NCBI GenBank assembly: GCA_963837365.1
Contig: CAWIMW010000003.1
Span: 911,533-975,532 of the forward strand
Length of the DNA: 64,000 nucleotides
Reading direction: 5' to 3'
From: CAWBXL01 sp963837365
GTDB taxonomy: Bacteria > Acidobacteriota > Terriglobia > Terriglobales > Acidobacteriaceae
Shown one piece after another: positions 44,562-52,885 of the stretch. The notes under the pieces are model-generated. The model had not been told where the DNA came from and did not search any database. It was given only the letters and a program-made list of their open reading frames with translations. Positions within the stretch are counted from its first letter, which is position 1, and each line of letters starts with the position of its first letter. The translations under genes and the position numbers were made by a program.

Positions 44562-45956
44562 TTAGCTGTGTTCCATCATGAGCGCAGGGGTGGCAGGAGC
44601 GTTAGTAGCGGTTGCCGGCAAGCGCATCTGCACTTTCAGGCCCCCTTCAGGCCGGTTGACCGCCTCCACTGTACCACCATGGAGGAGGATAGCGCGCTCA
44701 GTAATTGCCAATCCCAACCCAACCCCGCCGGTTTGGCGGCCGCGGGCATCGTCTATGCGATAGAAGGGGCGGAATATCTTGTCGAGATCATCGCCGGGGA
44801 CTCCGGGCCCGGAATCCTGGATAGTCACGACAGCGCGGTTGGCGTGGTCGTCGCCTCTCAGGCTGATTTCGACGTTTGTGCCTTCACGGGTATAGCGAAT
44901 GCCATTCCTGACCACATTCTCCACCGCACTGCGCAGAAGTGAGGAGTTCCCGGTGACTATAAATCCTTGCACAAACTCAAACTTCACATGGCATTGACGG
45001 CTCTGGGCTTCAAATTCGGCGTCCTTGGCAACTTCGGAAATAAGCTCTTCCAGGTGGACGGGTGCTTTTTCAATCCCGTCTTGACCACTCTCCAACTTGG
45101 CGATTGTCAGTAATCTACCGATCAGTTCATTGAGACGTTCGGATTCCAGTGCGATCCTTTCCAGCGCCCCGTTGGCCCCAGGCCCGGAACGCTGCCGGGC
45201 CAACTCTAAAGCCACCGACAAACGTGCCAACGGTGAACGTAACTCGTGTGAGACATCGCTCCACAGACGGGATTGGGCCTTGACCAAAGCTTCGAGACGT
45301 CCAGCCATGGAATCAAAATCCCGAACCAGTTCAGCGATTTCATCCTTGCGCCGCGATCCCGAGACGCCTGCACGCGCGCTCAAGTCACCCGCAGCAAGTT
45401 TTTGGGTGGCGGCGCGCAATTTGACCACAGGCCGGGTCACATAAAGGGCCAATGGATAGCAAACCAAGCCTGACGAGAGGACAGCAATCAGAATCCACAG
45501 ACTCGGAATACTACGCGGGCCAAAAAACGACGCCGGAGGGGGAGGTGCGGACATCACCAGGGTAAATCGCTCTCCTTTGACCGTAGTACTCGTCTGGCGT
45601 AGGAATCGACCGGAAGCAAAGCGCAGCCAGCCGGCCGAACGGATGGGACGTCCCTGCTGGAAATGTTCTACGAACTCCGGAGGCCGTGCCCCCGAGAGCT
45701 CCTTGCCCTCCTCGTCGAACAAGAAAGCCCGCACATGCTGCGTACCCTGCAACTCGCTCAAATAACGGCTTAGGCCCTCGGCCCCGCTGGTTTGGTAGGC
45801 AGCAATGGATTCTTTGAGGACCTTGGACTCCAATGCGTCCCAGGCCGCGGTTTCACGTTGTGGCCTGAGCCAAATTGCCAATGCGATCGCCAGTACGACA
45901 AATAACGCCTGCGCAACCCAAAAAGACAGGAAGATTTTCAGGAACAGGCTTCTCAT
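44562..45956 (-). CDS. CpxA-like sensor histidine kinase
   Basis: 464 residues from ATG 45956. N-terminal helix SLFLKIFLSFWVAQALFVVL, periplasmic sensor (about 30-150), second helix (WILIAVLSSGLVCYPLALYV), HAMP domain, HisKA with SDVSHELRSPLARL (phospho-accepting His) and an HATPase domain with N box ENVVRNGIRYT and G boxes DSGPGV and GGVGLGLAI. The string FRPFYRIDDARGRQTGGVGL closely follows the corresponding E. coli CpxA region. It would sense envelope stress and phosphorylate the regulator whose gene it overlaps by four bases. Confidence 0.9.
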   Translation of the reverse strand: MRSLFLKIFLSFWVAQALFVVLAIALAIWLRPQRETAAWDALESKVLKESIAAYQTSGAEGLSRYLSELQGTQHVRAFLFDEEGKELSGARPPEFVEHFQQGRPIRSAGWLRFASGRFLRQTSTTVKGERFTLVMSAPPPPASFFGPRSIPSLWILIAVLSSGLVCYPLALYVTRPVVKLRAATQKLAAGDLSARAGVSGSRRKDEIAELVRDFDSMAGRLEALVKAQSRLWSDVSHELRSPLARLSVALELARQRSGPGANGALERIALESERLNELIGRLLTIAKLESGQDGIEKAPVHLEELISEVAKDAEFEAQSRQCHVKFEFVQGFIVTGNSSLLRSAVENVVRNGIRYTREGTNVEISLRGDDHANRAVVTIQDSGPGVPGDDLDKIFRPFYRIDDARGRQTGGVGLGLAITERAILLHGGTVEAVNRPEGGLKVQMRLPATATNAPATPALMMEHS

Positions 45957-46663
45957 CGTCCGGCGCTCCCTGCCTTGGCCGGCGGGCGGGCGAAAATGTA
46001 GCCCACTCCGCGCACCGTCTTGATGTAGTCGGAGGCGCCATCGGTATCGCCGAGTTTTTTGCGCACCTTGCTTACGTGCATATCAATGCTGCGGTCGAAG
46101 GGAGAAAACTTCCTGCCCAGCACCATGTCTACCAATCGTTCGCGCGGTACGACCTGGCCCGCTTCCTGTAACAAGACTTGCAGCAAATTGAATTCGACTG
46201 AAGTCAACTCTATGTTGTTACCGTCCTGAAGCACAGTGCGCGTCGCCGGGTTCAACTCAACATTGCCTACACGCAAGATATCGCCGGGCGATCCGTCGGC
46301 GGTTCTGGTGCGGCGCAGGATAGCACGAATTCGGGCCACCAACTCACGTGGATTAAAAGGCTTGGGAAGATAGTCATCGGCCCCGATTTCTAAACCGACA
46401 ATCCGGTCCACATCTTCACCGCGTGCCGTCAGCAACAACACGGGGATACGCGAGGTCGAGCGAATTCGCCGGAGCACATCGAAGCCATTCATCTTGGGCA
46501 ACATCACATCGAGCACCACCAGGAGATGGTCACTGGCGAGGGCCCGTTCCAGACCCTTTTCACCGTCATGGACCGATTCGACCTGGAATCCTTCCGGCTC
46601 CAAGTACTCAGCAACCAAGCCGCAAAGCTCAACATCGTCGTCGATTACAAGGATGCGGTCCAT
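45953..46663 (-). CDS. CpxR-like OmpR-family response regulator
   Basis: 236 residues from ATG 46663. Receiver domain with ILVIDDDVELCGLVAEYLE, phospho-accepting aspartate in VVLDVMLPKMNGFDV and IGADDYLPKPFNPRELVARI, which is nearly the E. coli CpxR sequence; then a winged-helix domain (RTVLQDGNNIELTSVEFNLL, DMHVSKVRKKLGD, IKTVRGVGYIF). It binds direct repeats of GTAAA in enteric bacteria, and such a box lies 76 bases upstream of its own start (46739-46753). Four-base overlap with the kinase start shows operon organisation. Confidence 0.92.
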   Translation of the reverse strand: MDRILVIDDDVELCGLVAEYLEPEGFQVESVHDGEKGLERALASDHLLVVLDVMLPKMNGFDVLRRIRSTSRIPVLLLTARGEDVDRIVGLEIGADDYLPKPFNPRELVARIRAILRRTRTADGSPGDILRVGNVELNPATRTVLQDGNNIELTSVEFNLLQVLLQEAGQVVPRERLVDMVLGRKFSPFDRSIDMHVSKVRKKLGDTDGASDYIKTVRGVGYIFARPPAKAGSAGR

Positions 46664-46738
46664 GTGATTCTCCTACTCATTTTTACATCATGAAGCCCTG
46701 GCTTCCGGTCAATAATTGTCAAACGAAGCCGCCCAGGC

Positions 46739-46753
46739 TTTACAAAACTTTAC
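46739..46753 (-). promoter_or_regulatory. Perfect CpxR-box-like direct repeat GTAAA-N5-GTAAA
   Basis: On the minus strand the sequence reads GTAAA-GTTTT-GTAAA, exactly the CpxR consensus described in E. coli. It stands in the 180-base divergent region between the CpxR-like gene and the CpxP/Spy-like gene, so it could control both. Another isolated TTTAC occurs at 46770-46774. Binding is inferred from the match and context. Confidence 0.65.
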
Positions 46754-46843
46754 CCCGGTTGACCGTCTTTTTACGACTTTTTGTCGAGTCCCGGTGTTCT
46801 TATCAGTAACCAATTCGCTCCACAAAAGTTGTTGGGAGGCAAT

Positions 46844-47338
46844 ATGAAATCTCATCGCACCAAGATATTCATCGCTGTAATCGCACTCGTCGTCTTAGGA
46901 GCCGCCGCAGTTTCGCAAACCATGCGTAAAGCGGGTTATGGTCGGGGCCATGGAATGTTCGGCGGCGGACACATGCTGGCGTTTTTCGTGCACCGGTTGG
47001 ACTTGACGGACGCGCAACAGTCACAAGTCAAGGACATCATGGCCAAAGAGAAACCCACCCTGAAACCTCTGTTCTTGCAACTGGCCCAGGCCAGGCAACA
47101 GATGAGGCAACTGGAAGAAAATGGAAGTTTCGATGAGGCCCAGGTGCGTGCGCTGGCGGCGCAACAATCGCAGACCATCACCGAGTTGATCGTACAGAAG
47201 GCGCGTATTGAGTCCGAGATGTTGCAGATTCTTACTCCAGAACAGAAGACCAAATTCAAAGCGCTTATGGATAAACACGAGCAGCGCATGATGAACCGTC
47301 TGCAAAATCAGACGCCGGAAAATCAAGACAAACAATAG
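46844..47338 (+). CDS. CpxP/Spy-like periplasmic LTXXQ-repeat chaperone
   Basis: 164 residues from ATG 46844 with TTGGGAGGC upstream; the frame back to 46781 is not needed. Signal sequence IFIAVIALVVLGAAAVSQTM, then a His/Gly-rich stretch and all-helical LTXXQ-type repeats: LDLTDAQQSQVKDIMAKEKP near residue 50 and ILTPEQKTKFKALMDKHEQR near the end. Fold and position next to Cpx genes match CpxP or Spy, small cradle-shaped periplasmic chaperones, with CpxP repressing the kinase. It probably belongs to the Cpx-like regulon through the GTAAA box upstream. The His-rich segment (GRGHGMFGGGHM) might bind metal. Confidence 0.88.
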   Translation: MKSHRTKIFIAVIALVVLGAAAVSQTMRKAGYGRGHGMFGGGHMLAFFVHRLDLTDAQQSQVKDIMAKEKPTLKPLFLQLAQARQQMRQLEENGSFDEAQVRALAAQQSQTITELIVQKARIESEMLQILTPEQKTKFKALMDKHEQRMMNRLQNQTPENQDKQ

Positions 47339-47369
47339 TTATCCATACGGAGGAAAGGCGGCTACGAAT

Positions 47370-47600
47370 ATGGCCACAGCAGCAATGACAACCCGAGATT
47401 TTATTGAAGTTTTCGCGGGCGAACTGGCTTCTGGAATTGATGCAGCCGTGGAAACCTGGTTGGCAGCGATGGAACATGCTCTCAATGATCCCGAACTGAC
47501 CACGCTCGGCCGTATGAATGCCGCCAAAGACATTCTGGAACAATACAAGAACCTTACGGGCAAAAAGCAGCTGCGGGCCCGCCGGCCACTGGCTGCGTAA
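47370..47600 (+). CDS. Small hypothetical helical protein
   Basis: 76 residues from ATG 47370 with GGAGGAAAGG upstream. Predominantly helical, with no membrane segment, signal or known domain. It follows the CpxP/Spy-like gene by 31 bases, so it may belong to the same transcript and stress regulon. Unknown function. Confidence 0.6.
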   Translation: MATAAMTTRDFIEVFAGELASGIDAAVETWLAAMEHALNDPELTTLGRMNAAKDILEQYKNLTGKKQLRARRPLAA

Positions 47601-47608
47601 GCCTGAAC

Positions 47609-47725
47609 ATGAACATCGAGCCCTTGTATCGTTACGTAATGGATTCGGCTGTCCTGTTCTTCTCCGGCTGGGTGGTCGTGCTGGGGTGGGCTTTTGCTTT
47701 AGCGTTTGTGAAATCCACCAACTAA
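47609..47725 (+). CDS. Small single-pass membrane protein, 38 residues
   Basis: ATG 47609 to TAA 47725. The sequence is MNIEPLYRYV, then a strongly hydrophobic helix (SAVLFFSGWVVVLGWAFALA), then FVKSTN, a typical layout of small membrane proteins. It starts eight bases after the preceding gene's stop. There is no strong ribosome-binding site (GCCTGAAC upstream), so it may be translationally coupled. Existence is inferred from hydrophobicity and position; a partner is unknown, though envelope stress genes precede it. Confidence 0.5.
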   Translation: MNIEPLYRYVMDSAVLFFSGWVVVLGWAFALAFVKSTN

Positions 47726-47728
47726 TTT

Positions 47729-47758
47729 GGCCGCAGATTTTCGCAGGCCACGCGGGTT
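47729..47758. repeat. Short dispersed word GGCCGCAGATTTTCGC, copy 2
   Basis: Same 16-base word as at 28873, followed by AGGCCACGCGGGTT. It lies between the small membrane protein and the ABC exporter. Non-coding. Confidence 0.45.
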
Positions 47759-47802
47759 ATAAACTGAAGCGCTAACTGGTAGAATCTCATCTACAGAAGC
47801 GC

Positions 47803-49614
47803 ATGCTGCTTAAAAGTCTCGGTCCACTACTTCCATATTTCAAAAAGTACCGGCTCAGCTATGTGATCGGAGCTGCGTGTGTATTGTTTCAGAACGGCGC
47901 AGCAGTACTGTTCCCGCTGGTCATTAAACATGCGATTGATGGCTTGAATGCCGGAGTGGTGCGGCACAGGCTGGTCATTTTCGCTTCGCAACTGCTGGGG
48001 CTGATCGCCCTTAAAGGCATTTTCTCCTACCTGACGCGCTCAGTGGTCATCGGCGTTTCCCGCGAGATTGAATTTGATTTGCGCAATGATCTATTTCAGC
48101 ACCTGGAAGAACTTTCTCACCCTTACTATCAGCGCACGCGGACCGGGGACATCATGGCCCGTGCCACCAACGACCTGAACGCAGTGCGCATGTTGCTGGG
48201 GCCGGCCATCATGTATTCGGCGAACACAATTGTCTTCATGGCGGGCGCGATTGGTTTCATGTACTCCATCAGCCCTAAGCTGACGCTGTATACCTTCCTG
48301 CCGCTGCCGGTGGCCAGCGTGGTGGTGCAATATTTTGGCCGGCAAATCCATGACCGGTTCGAGAAAATTCAGGCCATGTTTTCCGAGATATCCGCCCGGG
48401 TACAGGAGAACTTCTCCGGAGCACGCGTAATTCGGGCTTACGTCCAGGAAGAAGCTGAGATCGCTGCTTTTGAGAAGGCCAATACTGAATACATCGGGCG
48501 CAGTTTAAAGCTGGTGCGTTTGATCGGTATGTTGTGGCCAACTCTAGAAACCATGCTGGGCCTGGCGATCGCGCTGGTACTTTGGCTGGGTGGACGCGAA
48601 GTGCTGAACGGACAAATGACAGTCGTATTGCACTCCGACTCGGGTATAAATACGACCTTGCACTTGGCAGGGTCAATGACAGTAGGAGATTTCGCCGCGT
48701 TTCTTGCCTACATGGTGCAGTTGACGTTTCCCATCATTGCCTTAGGGTGGGTCATCAACATTTTTCAGCGTGGTACGGCATCGTTACAGCGAATCAGCGA
48801 GATTTTCGGCGAAAAAGCGGAAATCGTGGACAGCGATGAAGCCAAAGCGGGCGCTCCTGCAAAGCAGATTGAGGGTGAGATTGAATTTCGCAACCTGAAC
48901 TTTGCTTATGGCGAGAATGTGGTACTGCGCGATATCAATCTGAGGATTCCAGCAGGCAGCAGTCTAGCGCTGGTCGGGCCCACCGGCTCGGGAAAAACGA
49001 CTTTGGTCAACTTGATTCCGCGCATCTACGATGCCACACCGGGAACGGTATGGATTGATAGGCGCCCTGTGCGGCGGTACCCACTGGAATTTTTGCGGCG
49101 CAATATCGGCTTTGTCCCTCAGGAAACATTCTTGTTCAGCGAGACGGTGCGCGAGAACATTGCTTTCGGCGTGGAAAATGCATCGGACGAGGCCGTGCGG
49201 GCCGCCGCGGAGGCAGCGAACATCGCGGCGGAGATTGAAGATTTCCCGGACAAGTACGCCACCACAGTGGGAGAACGCGGGCTCACACTTTCCGGCGGCC
49301 AGAAACAGCGTTCGGCGATTGCCCGGGCATTGATCCGCAATCCGCGGGTTCTGATTCTGGATGACGCGCTGTCCAGCGTCGATACCCAGACTGAGGACAA
49401 GATTCTGAATCATTTGCGCGAGATTATGCGCGGACGAACAACCATCTTCATTTCTCACCGCGTTTCTACCGTACGTAATGCCGATCGCATCGCGGTGTTG
49501 CATGGGGGCCGAATCGTCGAGTCCGGTACCCACGAGGAATTGATCGCGCAAAACGGGTACTATACCGACCTCTATAACAAGCAGTTGCTGGAAGAAGAAC
49601 TGGCTGAGGTTTAA
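47803..49614 (+). CDS. ABC exporter, MsbA-type half transporter
   Basis: 603 residues from ATG 47803. Six membrane helices in residues 15-330, beginning SYVIGAACVLFQNGAAVLFP, with coupling-helix sequence THR... replaced by the TRTGDIMARATNDLNAV segment. The ATPase domain (about 345-590) has Walker A GPTGSGKTTL, Q-loop, signature LSGGQKQRSAIARAL and Walker B VLILDDALSSVD. Class: MsbA/lipid A or multidrug exporters. It follows the small genes after a 77-base gap. A lipid-flippase role is suggested by neighbours (LptFG earlier) but is an inference; multidrug export is the alternative. Confidence 0.93.
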   Translation: MLLKSLGPLLPYFKKYRLSYVIGAACVLFQNGAAVLFPLVIKHAIDGLNAGVVRHRLVIFASQLLGLIALKGIFSYLTRSVVIGVSREIEFDLRNDLFQHLEELSHPYYQRTRTGDIMARATNDLNAVRMLLGPAIMYSANTIVFMAGAIGFMYSISPKLTLYTFLPLPVASVVVQYFGRQIHDRFEKIQAMFSEISARVQENFSGARVIRAYVQEEAEIAAFEKANTEYIGRSLKLVRLIGMLWPTLETMLGLAIALVLWLGGREVLNGQMTVVLHSDSGINTTLHLAGSMTVGDFAAFLAYMVQLTFPIIALGWVINIFQRGTASLQRISEIFGEKAEIVDSDEAKAGAPAKQIEGEIEFRNLNFAYGENVVLRDINLRIPAGSSLALVGPTGSGKTTLVNLIPRIYDATPGTVWIDRRPVRRYPLEFLRRNIGFVPQETFLFSETVRENIAFGVENASDEAVRAAAEAANIAAEIEDFPDKYATTVGERGLTLSGGQKQRSAIARALIRNPRVLILDDALSSVDTQTEDKILNHLREIMRGRTTIFISHRVSTVRNADRIAVLHGGRIVESGTHEELIAQNGYYTDLYNKQLLEEELAEV

Positions 49615-49646
49615 CATCCTCCAGCAACTTTCTGTTCGGCCTTTTC

Positions 49647-50348
49647 ATGAAAAGAATTGTCACCCCGGAATTACTGGACAGCGACGCCGGTACGCCAAAG
49701 GAAATCGCTGATTCTCTGGCCGACTTGCGCGGGATCAACCGTAAATTCGGTGGAATCGGCACTACTCAGGCCATGATCGAGCAGGTGTGGAAGCGAAGCT
49801 TGCCCCGTCCAGCGGGCCAATCCCCGCCTCCACACGACCAGTTGTCCCTACTGGAAGTTGGGGCTGGTTCCGGCGATGTTCCTCTGACGGTACGAACACG
49901 GTTGGCTGCTAAAGGGCTCCGGCTACAGGTCACTTTGCTTGACCGCGCGGCATCCCATCTTACTAGCGACAACAACCACGGCGTTGTGGTGGGCAACGCG
50001 CTGACCCTTCCCTTTACGGAAAACAGTTTTGACTTGATTAGCTGTGGGTTGTTCGCGCATCACTTGTCTCCCGAAGAAGTCGTGCTGTTTGTGAGCGAAG
50101 CTTTACGGGTTTGCCGGGTGGCAGTGCTCATCAATGACCTGGTGCGCAGTCCCGTACATCTGGCGTTGGTTTACGCTGCGTATCCTTTGTATCGCAGCCG
50201 ACTGACTCGCCATGATGGGCCGGCGTCGGTGCGCGCGGCGTACACTCCAGAGGAGATGCGCGCGCTGATTGCGAAGACTCCGGCGGCGCAGGTTGAGGTT
50301 GTGCGGCATTACCTGTACCGCATGGGTGTGATGATCTGGAAGAAGTAG
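49647..50348 (+). CDS. Class I SAM-dependent methyltransferase
   Basis: 233 residues from ATG 49647. The SAM-binding motif I LLEVGAGSGDVPL and motif II-III LTLLDRAASHL-type segment (VTLLDRAASH) are followed by FDLISCGLFAHHL, and the domain continues to residue about 200. It ends directly at the start of the following flavoprotein gene (stop TAG then ATG with no gap), so the pair is almost certainly co-translated. Family resemblance is to UbiE-like/quinone or polyketide methyltransferases. The substrate cannot be deduced. Confidence 0.85.
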   Translation: MKRIVTPELLDSDAGTPKEIADSLADLRGINRKFGGIGTTQAMIEQVWKRSLPRPAGQSPPPHDQLSLLEVGAGSGDVPLTVRTRLAAKGLRLQVTLLDRAASHLTSDNNHGVVVGNALTLPFTENSFDLISCGLFAHHLSPEEVVLFVSEALRVCRVAVLINDLVRSPVHLALVYAAYPLYRSRLTRHDGPASVRAAYTPEEMRALIAKTPAAQVEVVRHYLYRMGVMIWKK

Positions 50349-51434
50349 ATGGCGGAGACTTACGATCTGATCGTGATTGGAGGAGGGCCGGCTGGATCGG
50401 CAGCCGCGGTCACTGCTGCTCGTTCTGGCGCACGCGTCCTGCTGCTGGAACGTGGCCGATATCCCCGGCACAAAGTCTGCGGCGAGTTTGTCTCGGCGGA
50501 ATCTCTCGGACTGCTGTCTTCCCTGCTAAGTCCGCAACACTTACCGCTCTTGCGTGAAGCAGTGCTGATTCCTCAAGCCCGCATGTTTGTGGATGGGCAA
50601 GTTGTGCACAGTCCAATTGTGCCTCCTGCTGCCAGCATTGCCCGGATGGATCTTGATGTGGCGCTTTGGGATTCAGCGGAAAAGTCTGGCGTTGAAGCCA
50701 AACAACAAGTCAACGTGCAGGGGATACACGGACGCGGCCCGTTTCACCTCATTACGACAGCAGGCGAGTTTGCGTCGCGGACCATCATCAATGCTTCAGG
50801 GAGATGGTCGAACCTCACCACGGAAGTTTTCAAGCGACACCATACGCAAGATAAATGGCTGGGAGTTAAGGGACATTTTTCAGAAGTAAATCCAAATCTC
50901 TCTGTCGATTTGTATTTCTTCGAGGGCGGCTATTGCGGCGTGCAGCCGTTAAACGGTGGAAGCGTAAATGCATGTGCCATGGTAAGAGCTGAGGTGGGAA
51001 GCACGTTAGAAGAAGTGTTTACACAGCACCCCGCCTTATACGAGCGCAGCCGAATGTGGAAACCGATCAGTGAGCCGGTGTTCACTTCCCCGCTGATCTT
51101 TCGTACACCTCAGCCAGAGCGAGACGGGATATTCATGGCGGGGGATGCTGCCGCGTTTGTGGATCCCTTTGTCGGGGATGGGATCTCGTTGGCGCTGCGC
51201 AGCGGATCGTTGGCGGGAACGTGCTTAGTCCCATTTCTTGAGGGAACAGTTTCGCTCGAAGCGGCCATTTCGCAATATGGCCGAATCTACCAGCAACGTT
51301 TTGCGTCAGTGTTTAAAACATCTTCCAAGATTCGCAGGCTGTTGCAACTTCCCCGCCCAGTCCGCAAACCACTGGTTTTCATGTTGCAAAAGGCGCCAGC
51401 GATTACACGGCATTTGGTGAGTAAGACGAGATAG
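50349..51434 (+). CDS. Geranylgeranyl-reductase-type FAD-dependent oxidoreductase
   Basis: 361 residues from ATG 50349. The N-terminal dinucleotide fold DLIVIGGGPAGSAAAVTAAR is followed by LLERGRYPRHKVCGEFVS, the PRxKxCGE motif of the GGR/halogenase/epoxidase group, and the second FAD motif GIFMAGDAAAFVDPFVGDGI. The family reduces isoprenoid or polyketide-type double bonds or acts as halogenase. The fused position with a methyltransferase suggests a two-step tailoring unit. No type III polyketide synthase or prenyltransferase adjoins. Confidence 0.88.
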   Translation: MAETYDLIVIGGGPAGSAAAVTAARSGARVLLLERGRYPRHKVCGEFVSAESLGLLSSLLSPQHLPLLREAVLIPQARMFVDGQVVHSPIVPPAASIARMDLDVALWDSAEKSGVEAKQQVNVQGIHGRGPFHLITTAGEFASRTIINASGRWSNLTTEVFKRHHTQDKWLGVKGHFSEVNPNLSVDLYFFEGGYCGVQPLNGGSVNACAMVRAEVGSTLEEVFTQHPALYERSRMWKPISEPVFTSPLIFRTPQPERDGIFMAGDAAAFVDPFVGDGISLALRSGSLAGTCLVPFLEGTVSLEAAISQYGRIYQQRFASVFKTSSKIRRLLQLPRPVRKPLVFMLQKAPAITRHLVSKTR

Positions 51435-51525
51435 TGCAGTTCCTCAGAACCGGGAACCAGGGACTGAGAACTGACATCACCCAGCCCGGGTTGGGTGGAA
51501 ACAATCGGTTGCCGGTTCTCAGCGT

Positions 51526-52221
51526 TTACCGAACAACCAAAACTTCTCTTACATTGTCGCGGGCGAGGAAGAATTTAATCGAAGCAAAATCGCGGAACAG
51601 GTTCTCGATCTGGCGGTTGTTGAACACGCGCTGCAAGGGGAAAGTGGAGTTGATCGATGTATGGATTGCCCCCGTCGGCCCGCGACGCACTTCCCTGCGA
51701 GGTTCAATGGGCTGCATCTCCAGGGTGTCCTGGCCAACGATGTGAAAGCGATAGCAGGGTGCGTCAGGACCGGCTTCGCGGGTGTGGAAGAAGGCCAGCA
51801 GTTGACCTCCAGGTTTCAGCATGGACCATAAACGTCCCACCACCGGCTTCACCAGGCTTTCATCCATATAGTCCGCCAGGTTCCAGCAGAACACGATGTC
51901 AAATTGCGTATTGGTAAAGTTCAGGTTTTCATCCAAGAACTTCTTGCTGTTGAGAGCCTTGTTCCCCTGCTCATCTTGGGTTACCAGCACAGGATCGGTG
52001 GAGGCTTCCAGCAGATCTTCGCTGTAGATTTTATGACCGCGTCCGGTGAAATAACGGATGTTCGCAGCGGAGGTGTATCCGAGATCAAGAATCCACAATG
52101 GCTCCTCAGAAGCCATGAGCTTGGCTAGTTCACCCAATCCACTGGAGCGCCGGGTCAACCGGGCAGGTGGCTGATCAGAAACGGTGGCCGAGGAGTCCGA
52201 CGAGCTGCGAAAGAATCTCAT
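51526..52221 (-). CDS. SAM-dependent methyltransferase, second
   Basis: 231 residues from ATG 52221. A Ser-rich N-terminus precedes the SAM motif WILDLGYTSAANIRYFTGRG, an unusual but readable motif I, then FDIVFCWNLADYMDESLVKP and MLKPGGQLLAFFHTRE, the usual post-motif region. The last third (REVRRGPTGAIHTSIN) is not typical of a known subgroup. It lies 161 bases downstream of bactofilin on the same strand; co-transcription is possible but the gap is wide. Substrate unknown. Confidence 0.8.
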   Translation of the reverse strand: MRFFRSSSDSSATVSDQPPARLTRRSSGLGELAKLMASEEPLWILDLGYTSAANIRYFTGRGHKIYSEDLLEASTDPVLVTQDEQGNKALNSKKFLDENLNFTNTQFDIVFCWNLADYMDESLVKPVVGRLWSMLKPGGQLLAFFHTREAGPDAPCYRFHIVGQDTLEMQPIEPRREVRRGPTGAIHTSINSTFPLQRVFNNRQIENLFRDFASIKFFLARDNVREVLVVR

Positions 52222-52382
52222 GTAAGCGATGCAACCAATGCTGCCAACATCCTGTGCAGTATCGTTTTACTTAATTCTCCATTTTTTAATATAACGCGAA
52301 ACTTCCCGAAGGAACGGCCAGAAATTCCGCCATTCGGCGGGACTGGCCCAAACTTAGGTATGTACTTGGATGACTCCTGTGG

Positions 52383-52739
52383 TTAGGCAGATGGCTTGCT
52401 CCCGTCGCGCTGGACGTCCACTTTGCCTTTGAAATAGGCGCCTTCTTCGATGCTGACGCGTTGGGTGGTGATGTCGCCCACGGCAATCGCAGATTTCCTC
52501 AACTCTGCGCGCTGGCTGGCGTTGATATTACCTTCCAGCTTGCCTTGTATGGTCACACCCTTGGCGTTCACATTTGCCTTTACCTGCCCGTTGGGGCCGA
52601 TGGTGAGGTTGTTGCTGCGCAGCTCGATGGTGCCCTCGACCTGTCCGTCGATGTAGAGGTCTTCGCTGCCGGTCAGTTCACCCTTGATAATGACGGACTT
52701 ACCGATGTGGGCAAATTCGCTGGTCTTTGGTGCGTCCAT
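52383..52739 (-). CDS. Bactofilin
   Basis: 118 residues from ATG 52739. The DUF583 right-handed beta-helix repeats are visible at intervals of about 18 residues: HIGKSVIIKGELTGSEDLYI, DGQVEGTIELRSNNLTIGPN, AKGVTIQGKLEGNINASQRA and AVGDITTQRVSIEEGAYFKG. Both termini are short and disordered, the C-terminus ending in QRDGSKPSA. Bactofilins polymerise without nucleotides and scaffold cell-wall enzymes. The small size matches the family. Confidence 0.93.
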   Translation of the reverse strand: MDAPKTSEFAHIGKSVIIKGELTGSEDLYIDGQVEGTIELRSNNLTIGPNGQVKANVNAKGVTIQGKLEGNINASQRAELRKSAIAVGDITTQRVSIEEGAYFKGKVDVQRDGSKPSA

Positions 52740-52885
52740 GAAATTGGGCCTCCCAGGTTGGGTTGTTGCGGATGATGCTTCCTCGGAGCAATGACTATAA
52801 CCCAGTGGTTTGGAGGACGCAATTGGCCAAATGGCCCTCTATAATTGACATTTTCAGCTCTCATCCTACGGTAGACTGGTACTCC

